DNA of 64,000 bases, from assembly GCF_009380155.1 (NCBI RefSeq), contig NZ_WHUV01000005.1:310001-374000 (forward strand). The letters are read 5' to 3'. The position numbers and the translations under genes were made by a program. Source of the DNA: Pseudomonas piscis (lineage in GTDB: Bacteria; Pseudomonadota; Gammaproteobacteria; Pseudomonadales; Pseudomonadaceae). Shown in pieces: positions 33,073 through 43,417 of the stretch; within the stretch, counting starts at the first letter, position 1, and each line of letters begins with the position of its first letter. Below the pieces are notes generated by a model. The model was not told the origin of the DNA. It saw only the letters and a program-made list of their open reading frames with translations, and made no database searches.

Positions 33073-33777
33073 ATGTTGCCTTCGACTTCCACTCACGCCG
33101 CCAACGCAGCCCTGCGGCACACGCAGAAATGGCGCGGGCGGATCGGCCTCGGACTAGTGGCGTGTCTCTCGGTACTGGCCGGGATGACCGACGCCATCGG
33201 CTTCATGGCCACCGGGGATTTCGTGTCCTTCATGAGCGGCAACACCACGCGCATGGCAGTGGCCATCAGCGATGGCGAGCCGGGCCTGGTACTGCGCCTG
33301 CTGATGCTGGTGGCGACGTTCATCGTCGGCAATGCGCTGGGGGTGATCGTCAGCCGCCTGGCTGGACATCGCACCCTGCCCTTGCTACTGAGCATCGCCG
33401 CCCTGTTGTGTGCCTCGGCGGCCTGGCCTTTCGAGCAGCAAATGCCGGCCCTGCTGGCGGCAATCGCCGCCATGGGCATGCTCAATGCCGTGGTGGAAGA
33501 AGTGAACGGCCTGCCCATTGGCCTGACCTATGTCACCGGCGCCCTGTCGCGCTTCGGGCGTGGCCTGGGCCGCTGGCTGCTGGGGGAGCGGCGCAATGGC
33601 TGGCGGGTACAGCTGATTCCCTGGACGGGAATGTTCGCCGGGGCGGTGCTGGGGGCACTGCTGGAACATCACCTGGGGCTCAAGGCGCTGTATGCCAGCG
33701 GGGCGTTCGCGGCGCTGCTGGGGGTGGCGTCGTTGAAGATTCCACGCCGCTGGCAACTGGGCTACAAGACCCGCTGA
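33073..33777 (+). CDS. DUF1275 (YoaK-like) membrane protein
   Basis: Protein of 234 aa with six membrane helices. The family motif is present: AGMTDAIGFMATGDFVSFMSGNTTRMAVAI in overlapping parts, followed later by NGLPIGLTYVTGALSRFGRGL. DUF1275 proteins resemble SLC26/sulfate-transporter-like domains but their substrates are not established. GGAG precedes ATG 33073. The gene ends 12 bp before a convergent SDR gene. Confidence 0.85.
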   Translation: MLPSTSTHAANAALRHTQKWRGRIGLGLVACLSVLAGMTDAIGFMATGDFVSFMSGNTTRMAVAISDGEPGLVLRLLMLVATFIVGNALGVIVSRLAGHRTLPLLLSIAALLCASAAWPFEQQMPALLAAIAAMGMLNAVVEEVNGLPIGLTYVTGALSRFGRGLGRWLLGERRNGWRVQLIPWTGMFAGAVLGALLEHHLGLKALYASGAFAALLGVASLKIPRRWQLGYKTR

Positions 33778-33789
33778 CAACAGATGTGA

Positions 33790-34539
33790 TCAGCTGAACA
33801 GGCCACCGTTGTCGGTATCGATGACGATGGACGACAAGCTCACATGCCGTGGCCGGGTGAGCGCGAAGATCACCGCCTCCACCACATCGCGGTTGGTCCC
33901 TGAATCGCCCTTGCGTCGCTCCGGCACCCGCTCCCAGGCCTCATCCAGGGGCGAGATGTCCTCCAGATAGGGCGGATGCACGCACAACGAGCGGACCGGC
34001 GTGCCCCGCAGGACCTGGCGCAGGCCATCGGCCAGGGCCAGTTGTCCATGCTTGGCCGCATAGAACGGCAGCGACACGCTGTGCAGGGGCGCATTGGGCA
34101 GGCCGCTGATGGAGCCTATGGTGACGATGTCCGGGCGGCTGGAGGCCTTGAGCGCCGGCAGCAGGCCCTGGGTCAGGAGGAAGGTGCCACTCAGGGCCGC
34201 GTCGATCACCCCGGTGACTTCGGCAACACTGTGGGGTCGCTCGCTCGCCTCCAGCCACATGGCACCGTTGTTGATCAGGATATCCACCTGGGGCTGGCGT
34301 ACATGGATCTCGGCCAGGGCCGCCTTGACGCTGTCGCTGTCGGCCAGGTCCACCACCACTTGTTCGGCAGTGCACCCGGTGCGCTGCTCGATGGTGGCGG
34401 CGACTTCCGCCAGTGCCTGCGGGTTGCGCCCGCAGAGAATCAACTTGCAGCCCTGGTCCGCCAGGCTGATGGCCAGCGCCGCCCCCAATCCGCGCCCTGC
34501 GCCTGTTACCACGACTACCGCCGAATTCAAGCCAGTCAT
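33790..34539 (-). CDS. SDR-family NAD(P)-dependent oxidoreductase
   Basis: Classical short-chain dehydrogenase of 249 aa. The nucleotide motif is TGAGRGLG (about 12-19), DILINNGAM marks the NNAG position, IGSIS gives the Ser, and FYAAKHG gives the YxxxK active site. AGGAG precedes ATG 34539. The substrate cannot be named. It is divergent from tusD. Confidence 0.85.
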   Translation of the reverse strand: MTGLNSAVVVVTGAGRGLGAALAISLADQGCKLILCGRNPQALAEVAATIEQRTGCTAEQVVVDLADSDSVKAALAEIHVRQPQVDILINNGAMWLEASERPHSVAEVTGVIDAALSGTFLLTQGLLPALKASSRPDIVTIGSISGLPNAPLHSVSLPFYAAKHGQLALADGLRQVLRGTPVRSLCVHPPYLEDISPLDEAWERVPERRKGDSGTNRDVVEAVIFALTRPRHVSLSSIVIDTDNGGLFS

Positions 34540-34712
34540 CCCTTGCTCCTTGTACCTGGTCGATTGAAGGCGCGAGTCTATCCACATCATGAGGTGGTGG
34601 CTGGGGTAAAGCTTTTCCCGATATGTCCCACCCCGGCAGCCAGCCGAAACGGGTTTAGCCGATCCCCGGATAAAGCTTTATCATGGCCGCCGAGTTATCC
34701 ATCGAGGCCGTC

Positions 34713-35105
34713 ATGAAGTTCGCCATCGCCCTGTTCTCCGCCGCCCATGCGCCCTCTTCGCGCCGCGCCCTGCTGTTCGCCCAGGCGGCGCTGGCGGGCG
34801 GACACGAGATCGTCCGGCTGTTTTTCTACCAGGACGGCGTATACAACGCCGTCAACAGCATCGTCACGCCCCAGGACGAGCAGGACCTGCCCCGGGAATG
34901 GCGCGAATTCGTGCGCCAGCATCAGCTGGACGCGGTGGTGTGCATCGCCGCCGCCCTGCGCCGGGGCACGCTGAATGCCGACGAGGCCCAGCGTTACCAG
35001 CGCGCCGCGGTGAACGTCGAGGCACCCTGGGAGCTTTCCGGGCTTGGCCAGTTGCATGACGCGGTGCAGAGCGCCGACCGCCTGATCTGTTTTGGAGGAG
35101 CCTGA
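34713..35105 (+). CDS. tusD: Sulfurtransferase complex subunit TusD (DsrE family)
   Basis: Protein of 130 aa. TusD accepts persulfide sulfur in the relay that leads to 2-thiouridine in tRNA. The DsrE fold is seen in RRALLFAQAALAGGHEIVRLFFYQDGVYN. The conserved cysteine is in DAVVCIAAALRRG, and ADRLICFG closes the protein. I chose MKFAIALF at 34713, the usual TusD start. It opens a tusD-tusC-tusB-tusE-ybiB unit with tight junctions. Confidence 0.93.
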   Translation: MKFAIALFSAAHAPSSRRALLFAQAALAGGHEIVRLFFYQDGVYNAVNSIVTPQDEQDLPREWREFVRQHQLDAVVCIAAALRRGTLNADEAQRYQRAAVNVEAPWELSGLGQLHDAVQSADRLICFGGA

Positions 35106-35106
35106 G

Positions 35107-35469
35107 ATGGCCAAGTCCCTGCTGCTGGTCAGCCGCCAGGCGCCCTGGTCCGGTCCCGGAGCCCGCGAGGCCCTGGATATCGTCCTGGCCGGCGGCGCCT
35201 TCGACCTGCCCATCGGCCTGCTGTTTCTCGACGATGGCGTGCTGCAACTGATGCCCGGCCAACAGGCCAAGGCCCTGCGCCAGAAGGACCTGGCCGCCAA
35301 CCTGCAGGCGCTGTCGCTGTTCGGGATCGACGAGGTCTTTGCCTGCCGCAGCAGCCTCGACGCCCGGGGCCTGGACCCGAGCACCCTGGGCCTTAATGCC
35401 GTACAACTGCTCAGCAGCCCGGAACTGGCCGGGATCATCGACCGTTATGACCAGGTGATTACCCTCTGA
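35107..35469 (+). CDS. tusC: Sulfurtransferase complex subunit TusC (DsrF family)
   Basis: Protein of 120 aa, structural subunit of the TusBCD heterohexamer. Recognised from LVSRQAPWSGPGAREALDIVLAGGAFD and the DsrF-type LLFLDDGVLQL. GGAGGAG precedes the ATG, only one base after tusD ends. Its stop overlaps the tusB ATG (TGATG). Confidence 0.92.
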   Translation: MAKSLLLVSRQAPWSGPGAREALDIVLAGGAFDLPIGLLFLDDGVLQLMPGQQAKALRQKDLAANLQALSLFGIDEVFACRSSLDARGLDPSTLGLNAVQLLSSPELAGIIDRYDQVITL

Positions 35470-35765
35470 TGTCGACCTTGCATGTGTTGTCCCACTCACC
35501 CTTCACCGACGATCGCCTGGCCAGTTGCCTGCGCCTGCTGGGGAGCGCCGATGCGCTGCTGCTGTGCGGCGACGCGGCCTATGCCCTGCAACCCGGTACC
35601 GCGCCCGGCAATGAACTGGAAGCACGCGACGGCCTGAAACTCTACGTCCTGGAAGAAGACCTGCGCGCCCGGGGCCTGGCCCTGCCCGCCTGGGCCGAAG
35701 CCGTGGACTATCCGGGGTTCGTCGAATTGTCGATCCAGCATGACAAGGTCAATACCTGGCTATGA
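35469..35765 (+). CDS. tusB: Sulfurtransferase complex subunit TusB (DsrH family)
   Basis: Protein of 98 aa, the usual TusB size. Recognised from TLHVLSHSPF, DALLLCGDAAYAL and the C-terminal VDYPGFVELSIQHDKVNTWL. It overlaps tusC by one base and tusE by four. Confidence 0.92.
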   Translation: MSTLHVLSHSPFTDDRLASCLRLLGSADALLLCGDAAYALQPGTAPGNELEARDGLKLYVLEEDLRARGLALPAWAEAVDYPGFVELSIQHDKVNTWL

Positions 35766-36097
35766 ATACCCTGACCCTGGGCGAGCGCGCCATCGAACTG
35801 GACAAGGACGGCTACCTGGTCGACCTCGCCGACTGGTCCGCCGAGGTGGCCCAGGCCCTGGCGGCCACCGAGGAACTGGAGCTGGGCCCGGAGCACTGGG
35901 AAATCATCGAGCTGCTCCAGGCTTTCTACCGGGAGTTCCAGCTGTCGCCTGCCACCCGCCCCTTGATCAAGTACACCGCCCTCAAGCTGGGACCGGACAA
36001 AGGCAACAGCCTGCACCTGAACCGCCTGTTCAAGGGCACTCCCGCCAAACTCGCCGCCAAGCTGGCAGGCCTGCCGAAGCCGACCAATTGCCTATGA
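35762..36097 (+). CDS. tusE: Sulfur relay protein TusE (DsrC family)
   Basis: Protein of 111 aa that takes sulfur from TusBCD and delivers it to MnmA, whose gene lies at 56973 in this window. The DsrC/TusE pattern is clear: LDKDGYLVDLADWS, ALKLGPDKGNSLHLNRLFKG and the C-terminal GLPKPTNCL with the active cysteine in the penultimate position. The start overlaps tusB (ATGA) and the stop overlaps the next gene (ATGA). Confidence 0.95.
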   Translation: MNTLTLGERAIELDKDGYLVDLADWSAEVAQALAATEELELGPEHWEIIELLQAFYREFQLSPATRPLIKYTALKLGPDKGNSLHLNRLFKGTPAKLAAKLAGLPKPTNCL

Positions 36098-37095
36098 ACG
36101 ATCATGCCCCGCTGCTCATGCAAACCCCGGACGAACATCCTTTCGCCCAGTTCGTACGGATTCTCGGCAAGGGCAAGCGCGGCGCCCGCGGCCTGACCCA
36201 GGAAGAAGCCCGGCAAGCCATGGGCATGCTGCTGGACGAACAAGTCGAGGATACCCAGCTGGGCGCCTTCCTCATGCTGCTGCGGCACAAAGAGGAGAGC
36301 CCGGAGGAACTGGCCGGCTTCACCCAGGCCCTGCGCGAGCGCCTGGACGCCCCGGCCATCCGGCTCGACCTGGACTGGCCGAGCTATGCCGGCAAGAAGC
36401 GCCACCTGCCCTGGTACCTGCTGGCAGCCAAATGCCTGGCCCAGAACGGCGTGCGTATCCTGCTCCACGGCGCCGGCGCCCACACCGCCGGACGCCTGTA
36501 TGCCGAACAACTGCTGGAGCCCCTGGGCATTCCCCTGTGCCGTGACTGGCAAGCGGTGGGCGCGGCCCTGGACCGGGGCAACCTGGCGTTCATCCCCCTG
36601 GTCGACTGGGCTCCACAGCTGCAACGGATGATCGACCTGCGCAACGTCCTCGGCTTGCGCTCGCCGATCCACTCCCTGGCTCGGCAACTCAACCCGCTGG
36701 GCGCCCGTTGCGGCCTGCAGAGCATCTTCCACCCTGGCTACCAGGCGGTGCACCGCGAGGCCGCCAGCCTTTTGGGGGACAACGTCATAGTGATCAAGGG
36801 CGATGGTGGCGAGATCGAGATCAACCCCGACACCACCAGCCATCTATATGGCACCTGCGCCGGAGTTGCCTGGGACGAGGAATGGCCCGCGCTATCGGCG
36901 CAACGCCATGTGAAACCGGCCAGCCTGGAACCCGAGCACCTGAAGGCGCTGTGGCGCGGCGAGGTTGAAGACAGCTACCCGCAACTGGCGCTGCTGGCGA
37001 CCATGGCCCTGGCCCTGCGCGGCCTGGGCACGCCCCGGGAGCAGGCCTTCGAACTGGCCCAGCAGTATTGGGATGCCCGCGATAGATCGATCTGA
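36094..37095 (+). CDS. ybiB: YbiB-like glycosyl/phosphoribosyl-transferase-fold DNA-binding protein
   Basis: Protein of 333 aa of the anthranilate-phosphoribosyltransferase (TrpD2/YbiB) fold. The N-terminal helical domain (LTQEEARQAMGMLLDEQVEDTQLGAFLMLLR) and the nucleoside-transferase domain (ILLHGAG, NVLGLRSPIHSLARQLNPL, VIKGDGGEIEINPD) are typical. YbiB-type proteins bind nucleic acid and lack TrpD activity. The frame begins four bases inside tusE (ATGA), coupling it to the sulfur relay. In other bacteria ybiB is near DNA-repair genes, so the tus linkage here is of interest. Confidence 0.83.
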   Translation: MNDHAPLLMQTPDEHPFAQFVRILGKGKRGARGLTQEEARQAMGMLLDEQVEDTQLGAFLMLLRHKEESPEELAGFTQALRERLDAPAIRLDLDWPSYAGKKRHLPWYLLAAKCLAQNGVRILLHGAGAHTAGRLYAEQLLEPLGIPLCRDWQAVGAALDRGNLAFIPLVDWAPQLQRMIDLRNVLGLRSPIHSLARQLNPLGARCGLQSIFHPGYQAVHREAASLLGDNVIVIKGDGGEIEINPDTTSHLYGTCAGVAWDEEWPALSAQRHVKPASLEPEHLKALWRGEVEDSYPQLALLATMALALRGLGTPREQAFELAQQYWDARDRSI

Positions 37096-37183
37096 TCGAT
37101 CCTGATCACCCAGGTTTTGCGCTTTTTGTTCGAACGCCCAGGCATAGACTGCACTCCTACGCATAACAGCTGAGGAGCATTCC

Positions 37184-38185
37184 ATGGGTTTGCTGATCGA
37201 AGGACGCTGGCATGACCAGTGGTACGCCAGCGGCAAGGACGGGTCTTTCCAACGCGAACAGGCCCAGCGGCGCCACTGGATCACCGCCGATGGCCGGCCC
37301 GGCCCCAGTGGCGAAGGCGGTTTCGCGGCCGAGGCCGGACGCTATCACCTCTACGTATCCCTGGCCTGTCCCTGGGCCCATCGCACCCTGATCCTGCGCC
37401 GGCTCAAGGGCCTGGAGAGCCTGGTGGAGGTGTCGGTGGTGAGCTGGCTGATGGGCGAACATGGCTGGACCTTCGACCAGTCCCAAGGCTCCAGCGGCGA
37501 TCGCCTGGACGACTTGGACTTCCTGTACCAGCGCTATACCGCCGACACCCCGGACTATACCGGCCGAGTCACCGTGCCCTTGCTGTGGGACAAGCAGCAG
37601 CGGCGCATCGTCAGCAATGAATCGGCGGAGATCATCCGCATGTTCAACAGCGCCTTCGACCACCTGACCGGCAATCGCCTGGACTTCTATCCGCAAGCCC
37701 TGCGCTCGCGCATCGACCAGCTCAACGGGCGCATCTACCCGGCATTGAACAATGGCGTGTACCGCGCCGGCTTCGCCACGTCGCAACAGGCCTACGAAAC
37801 GGCCTTCGATGAGGTATTTGCCGAGCTGGACACCTTGGAGGCGCTGCTCGCCGGGCAACGCTACCTGGCCGGTGAGTACCTGACCGAAGCGGATGTACGC
37901 CTGTTCACCACGCTGATCCGTTTCGACGCGGTGTACCACGGCCACTTCAAATGCAACCTGCGGCGTATCGCCGACTACCCGAACCTGTCCAACTGGCTAA
38001 GGGAGCTGTACCAGTGGCCGGGAGTCGAAGGGACCGTGGACTTCCGTCATATCAAGAACCACTACTACGCCAGCCACGCCACCATCAATCCGACTGGTAT
38101 CGTGCCCAAGGGGCCATTGCTGGACTTCGGCGTCAGCCATGACCGGCAGCGCCTGGACGGACGTGGAGTGTGGTGCAGGGATTGA
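37184..38185 (+). CDS. yqjG: Glutathionyl-hydroquinone reductase (Xi-class GST, YqjG-like)
   Basis: Protein of 333 aa. The Xi-class motif ACPWAHRT contains catalytic Cys62, which reduces glutathionyl-hydroquinones with glutathione. Further typical text: WLMGEHGWTFD, YTGRVTVPLLWDKQ, IRFDAVYHGHFKCN and HIKNHYYASHATINPTGIVPKGP near the C-terminus. GAGGAG precedes ATG 37184. It is a single gene, convergent with cysG. Confidence 0.92.
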   Translation: MGLLIEGRWHDQWYASGKDGSFQREQAQRRHWITADGRPGPSGEGGFAAEAGRYHLYVSLACPWAHRTLILRRLKGLESLVEVSVVSWLMGEHGWTFDQSQGSSGDRLDDLDFLYQRYTADTPDYTGRVTVPLLWDKQQRRIVSNESAEIIRMFNSAFDHLTGNRLDFYPQALRSRIDQLNGRIYPALNNGVYRAGFATSQQAYETAFDEVFAELDTLEALLAGQRYLAGEYLTEADVRLFTTLIRFDAVYHGHFKCNLRRIADYPNLSNWLRELYQWPGVEGTVDFRHIKNHYYASHATINPTGIVPKGPLLDFGVSHDRQRLDGRGVWCRD

Positions 38186-38188
38186 GCG

Positions 38189-38225
38189 CCGTCGCCGCCA
38201 CCAGGCTGCAACCTGGCGGCGACGG
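38189..38225. terminator. Convergent hairpin between the GST gene and cysG
   Basis: An 11-bp stem CCGTCGCCGCC/GGCGGCGACGG extends to 14 bp with a three-base bulge, filling the 43-bp convergent gap. There is no T-run. Confidence 0.5.
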
Positions 38226-38228
38226 GTT

Positions 38229-39623
38229 TCAGGACTGGGGCTGGGCGCCTTCGAACCAGGCCAGCTTGTCGCGCAGCTGGACCACTTCGCCGACGATCAC
38301 CAGGGTTGGAGCATGGACTTCGTGCTCCGCCACCAGGGCCGGCAGGTCCGCCAGGGTCCCGGTGAAGACTCGCTGGTTGCTGGTGGTGCCCTGCTGGATC
38401 AACGCCGCCGGGGTGCTGGCAGCGCGGCCGTGCTTGATCAACTGCTCGCAGATGACCGGCAGCCCCACCAGGCCCATGTAGAACACCAGGGTCTGGGCGG
38501 GCGCCACCAGATCGGCCCACGGCAGGTTGGTGGTGCCATCCTTGAGGTGACCGGTGACGAAGCGTACCGATTGCGCATAGTCGCGATGGGTCAGCGGAAT
38601 CCCGGCGTAGGCCGAGCAACCACTGGCCGCGGTGATCCCCGGCACCACCTGGAAGGCGATGCCCTGGGCCGCCAGTTCCTCGATCTCTTCGCCACCACGG
38701 CCGAAGATGAACGGATCACCACCCTTGAGCCGCACCACGCGCTTGCCTTGCCGGGCCAGGTCCACCAGTTGCTGGTTGATCTGGTCCTGGGGTACCGCAT
38801 GGTCGGCACGACGCTTGCCCACATAGATGCGCTCGGCGTCACGCCGGCACAACTCGAGGATCGCCGGCGCCACCAGGCGATCGTAGAGCACCACATCGGC
38901 CTGTTGCATCAGGCGCAGGGCACGGAAGGTCAGCAGGTCCGGATCACCCGGGCCGGCCCCCACCAGGTACACCTCGCCCTGGGCACTGGGCGCCCGGCCG
39001 TCGATTCGCGCTTGCAGCAGGCGCTCGGCCTCGGCCCCTTGCCCGGCCAGTTGGCGGTCGGCGACAGGCCCCTGGAATACCTCTTCCCAGAACGCCCGGC
39101 GCTGTTGCACATCCGGGAACAGGTTCTTGACCTGGGTCCGGAAGCGCGCGGCCAGGCCGGCCAGCTGGCCGTAGGTGGACGGGATCCAGGTTTCCAGCTT
39201 GGCCCGGATCAACCGCGCCAGCACCGGAGCATCGCCACCGCTGGAGACGGCGATGACCAATGGCGAACGATCGACGATAGCCGGGAAGATCACGCTGCAC
39301 AGGGCTGGCGCATCCACCACGTTGACTGGCAGGCCGCGCCGATGGGCGTCGGCGGAAACCTGGGCATTGAGGGGCTGGTCGTCGGTAGCGGCGATGACCA
39401 GGGTGCAGCCGTCGAGGTCGGCCTCGACATACCCGCGCAGCAGGGACTGGCCGCCGCTGGCGACCACCAGTTCCTGCAATTGCGCTTCTATCTCAGGTGC
39501 GACCACCCGCAGCTGCGCACCGGCATCGGCCAGCAGACGGGATTTGCGCAAGGCAATCTCCCCTCCACCGACCACCAACACACGACTGCCGCGAAGCTTG
39601 TGAAACAGCGGCAGGAATTCCAT
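38229..39623 (-). CDS. cysG: Siroheme synthase (trifunctional CysG)
   Basis: Protein of 464 aa with two modules. The N-terminal dehydrogenase/ferrochelatase (LVVGGGEIALRKSRLLADAGA, with the catalytic Asp in VVDAPALCSVIFPA) makes sirohydrochlorin and inserts iron. The C-terminal uroporphyrinogen-III methyltransferase (VYLVGAGPGDPDLLTFRA, RLKGGDPFIFGRGGEE, VTGHLKDG) makes precorrin-2. Siroheme serves sulfite and nitrite reductases. Its ATG abuts the serS stop with no gap. Confidence 0.97.
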   Translation of the reverse strand: MEFLPLFHKLRGSRVLVVGGGEIALRKSRLLADAGAQLRVVAPEIEAQLQELVVASGGQSLLRGYVEADLDGCTLVIAATDDQPLNAQVSADAHRRGLPVNVVDAPALCSVIFPAIVDRSPLVIAVSSGGDAPVLARLIRAKLETWIPSTYGQLAGLAARFRTQVKNLFPDVQQRRAFWEEVFQGPVADRQLAGQGAEAERLLQARIDGRAPSAQGEVYLVGAGPGDPDLLTFRALRLMQQADVVLYDRLVAPAILELCRRDAERIYVGKRRADHAVPQDQINQQLVDLARQGKRVVRLKGGDPFIFGRGGEEIEELAAQGIAFQVVPGITAASGCSAYAGIPLTHRDYAQSVRFVTGHLKDGTTNLPWADLVAPAQTLVFYMGLVGLPVICEQLIKHGRAASTPAALIQQGTTSNQRVFTGTLADLPALVAEHEVHAPTLVIVGEVVQLRDKLAWFEGAQPQS

Positions 39624-40904
<1,281 letters not shown>

Positions 40905-40920
40905 GTCGTTCTCTCGTTTA

Positions 40921-41295
40921 TCAAAGTTTGGTCAGGGACAGGCCGGCCCAGGTGGCGAGCAGCCCGCCGAATACACTCAGCGCCGCATAGCCCAGGGCCA
41001 GCGCCACTTGTCCGCTTTCCAGCAGACGCACGGTATCCAGTGAAAAGGATGAAAAAGTCGTCAGCCCGCCGAGGAAACCGACGATCAATCCGGCACGCAC
41101 TTCGATCGGCACTTCCGGACGGATCAGGAACAGTCCGTACAATACGCCGATCAGCAGGCAGCCCACGATATTAACGGCCAGCGTCGCGGTATAGAAGTGC
41201 CGCGGCCAATTGGCGCTGATCCAGTTGCCGGTAGCGAAGCGCAACAGGGTGCCGGCGACGCCGCCGGCCGAAACCGCGAGTATCAACGGGATCAA
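40921..41295 (-). CDS. crcB: Fluoride exporter CrcB (Fluc family), TTG start
   Basis: Protein of 124 aa with four helices that exports fluoride as a dual-topology dimer. Motifs GGVAGTLLRFATGNW and GFLGGLTTFSSFSLDT are diagnostic. The start codon is TTG at 41295, preceded by GGAGA at 5 bp and overlapping the rarA stop (TTGA). No fluoride riboswitch is present, since the gene sits inside an operon. Confidence 0.95.
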   Translation of the reverse strand: MIPLILAVSAGGVAGTLLRFATGNWISANWPRHFYTATLAVNIVGCLLIGVLYGLFLIRPEVPIEVRAGLIVGFLGGLTTFSSFSLDTVRLLESGQVALALGYAALSVFGGLLATWAGLSLTKL

Positions 41296-42617
41296 GGTTT
41301 TCTCCGCTGCAAGGGGCTGGCCCTGTCCAGGGCGGCCAGGTGCTTGAGCTTCTCGCCGATCTTCAATTCCAGGCCACGGGGTACCGGCTGGTAGAGAGCC
41401 AGGGGCTCCAGCGCCTCGGGGAAGTAGTCCTCGCCGGCAGCATAGGCGTCCGGCTCGTCATGGGCGTAGCGATACTCCTCGCCGTAGCCCAGTTGCTTCA
41501 TCAGCTTGGTCGGGGCGTTGCGCAGGTGCAGCGGCACTTCCAGCGAACCGTGCTCGGCAGCGGCACGCATGGCGTTCTTGAAGCCCATGTACACCGCATT
41601 GCTCTTCGGCGCACAGGCGAGGTAGGTGATGGCCTGGGCCACTGCCAGCTCGCCCTCGGGGCTGCCCAGGCGCTCTTGCACATCCCAGGCCGCCAGGCAC
41701 AGGCTCAGGGCCCTGGGGTCGGCATTGCCGATGTCCTCGCTGGCCATGCGCACCACGCGCCGGGCGATGTACAGCGGATCGCAGCCGCCGTCGAGCATGC
41801 GGGCGAACCAGTACAGGGCGCCATCGGGATTGGACCCACGCACCGACTTGTGCAACGCGGAAATCTGGTCGTAGAACGCCTCGCCGCCCTTGTCGAAGCG
41901 CCGCCGGGTATCGCCCAGCAAGCTCTGCAGCAGGTCGGTGCCGATCTCGCCGCCGTCCTCGGCCAGGTCGGAGGCGTTCTCCAGCAGGTTGAGCATGCGC
42001 CGGCCATCGCCATCGGCGGCCGACATCAGCATCTGGAAGCCTTCGTCGCTCAGGCTCAGGTGTCGCTTGCCCAGGCCGCGTTCCTCGCCCAGGGCACGCT
42101 GCACCAGCTTGCGCAGCGCCGTCTCGTCCAGGCTCTTGAGTACATAGACCCGAGCCCGGGACAGCAGCGCATTGTTGAGTTCGAAGGAGGGGTTTTCCGT
42201 AGTGGCGCCGATGAAGATCAGCGTGCCGTCTTCCACGTAGGGCAGGAAGGCATCCTGTTGCGACTTGTTGAAACGATGCACTTCATCGACGAACAGGATG
42301 GTGCGCCGGCCATATTGCCCGGCGTGCTGCTTGGCGACCTCCACCGCCTGGCGGATCTCCTTGACCCCGGACAACACCGCCGAGACAGTCTCGAAATGCG
42401 CATCGGAAACGTCCGCCAGCAGCCGCGCCAGCGTGGTCTTGCCCACGCCCGGCGGGCCCCAGAAGATCATCGAATGCAGCGCGCCCTGCTCCAGGGCTTC
42501 GCGCAACGGCTTGCCCCGGGCCAGCAAGTGCTCCTGGCCGACGTACTCGTCCAGGTTGGTGGCACGCAAGCGCGCAGCCAGCGGCTGGGCGATCGGTGCA
42601 CTTCGAAACAGGTCCAT
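41292..42617 (-). CDS. rarA: Replication-associated recombination protein A (RarA/MgsA AAA+ ATPase)
   Basis: Protein of 441 aa. Walker A is GPPGVGKTTLA (about 54-64), Walker B is LFVDEVHRFNKSQQD and sensor 1 is FIGATTENPSFELN. The C-terminal tetramerisation domain includes ASEDIGNADPRAL. RarA acts at stalled replication forks together with SSB. It is the first gene of the block that continues with crcB. Confidence 0.96.
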   Translation of the reverse strand: MDLFRSAPIAQPLAARLRATNLDEYVGQEHLLARGKPLREALEQGALHSMIFWGPPGVGKTTLARLLADVSDAHFETVSAVLSGVKEIRQAVEVAKQHAGQYGRRTILFVDEVHRFNKSQQDAFLPYVEDGTLIFIGATTENPSFELNNALLSRARVYVLKSLDETALRKLVQRALGEERGLGKRHLSLSDEGFQMLMSAADGDGRRMLNLLENASDLAEDGGEIGTDLLQSLLGDTRRRFDKGGEAFYDQISALHKSVRGSNPDGALYWFARMLDGGCDPLYIARRVVRMASEDIGNADPRALSLCLAAWDVQERLGSPEGELAVAQAITYLACAPKSNAVYMGFKNAMRAAAEHGSLEVPLHLRNAPTKLMKQLGYGEEYRYAHDEPDAYAAGEDYFPEALEPLALYQPVPRGLELKIGEKLKHLAALDRASPLQRRKP

Positions 42618-42731
42618 GGACTTTCTTCAAACCTCGAGACGGCGACGCGGAACGGGCCGCTCCCGACAGCGCCAGGCCGCATCCTGTCGATGCGGGCCTG
42701 GACGAACGCCGCCGGGGCGCGGAAACGGCTC

Positions 42732-43355
42732 TTATTCCTGGATCACATCGGCACCCTTGGGGATGTCGAACTTGAACCTGGAAGCCGGGATCGACTCGTT
42801 GGCCTTGACCCCGGTGAACAGGATATTGGTACGCTGGCCGACGCTGTCGATCAGCTGCATGTCGTTGATCATGCCGTTGCGAAACGACAGGCGCAGGCTG
42901 TCGAACAAGGTGTCTCGGGTCTTGGGCTTGAGGACGAAGTCCATCACCCCACCGGCTTCCTTGGAGGTGATATCGAAGCTTTCGCTGATCTTCGACACAT
43001 CGCCGGAGAGCAGCAGCGCCGGGGTCTGGGTCAGGCGCTGGTCAAGCTTCTTGATGGTCACCTGCTCCAGGTCAGGGTCCCAGAGCGAAACCTTCTGGCC
43101 ATCGGAAACCATCAACTGCTCCTGGGGAGCATCGGTGTGCCAGTAGAACAGGCCAGGACGCTGCAGGGACATCTCGCCCGCGGTTTCCTGCAACTGGGTG
43201 CCACTGCCGTCGAGGGTCAGTTGCGAGAAGCGCGCGCTCAGGGTCTGGGACTTTTCCAGCAACTGGGTCAGGCGGGCCACATCCTTGGGATCGGCGTGGG
43301 CCGACAGGGTGGTCACGGCCAATACCGGCAGCAGCAACATGCGAATCAGGCGCAT
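42732..43355 (-). CDS. lolA: Outer-membrane lipoprotein carrier protein LolA
   Basis: Periplasmic chaperone of 207 aa that carries lipoproteins from LolCDE to LolB. The signal peptide is MRLIRMLLLPVLAVTTLSAHA. The mature protein shows SQTLSARFSQLTLDG, GEMSLQRPGLFYWHTDAP and DMQLIDSVGQRTNILFTGV. ATG 43355 has GAGGAAT upstream; the ATG four codons earlier is too close to that site. It follows ftsK by 62 bp on the same strand, as in other pseudomonads. Confidence 0.95.
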   Translation of the reverse strand: MRLIRMLLLPVLAVTTLSAHADPKDVARLTQLLEKSQTLSARFSQLTLDGSGTQLQETAGEMSLQRPGLFYWHTDAPQEQLMVSDGQKVSLWDPDLEQVTIKKLDQRLTQTPALLLSGDVSKISESFDITSKEAGGVMDFVLKPKTRDTLFDSLRLSFRNGMINDMQLIDSVGQRTNILFTGVKANESIPASRFKFDIPKGADVIQE

Positions 43356-43417
43356 GGGATTCCTCATTCAGGTAGATGGAGCGGCGTGGCCTCACGCCGC
43401 TGATATCGAAACCGCGA

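Noticed and set aside
37096..37183. Possible tRNA near GTTCGAA
   Set aside because: No cloverleaf could be folded and no acceptor stem is present; the 88-bp gap is a promoter region.
41293..41400. Fluoride riboswitch upstream of crcB
   Set aside because: The upstream sequence is rarA coding sequence with no room for a leader.
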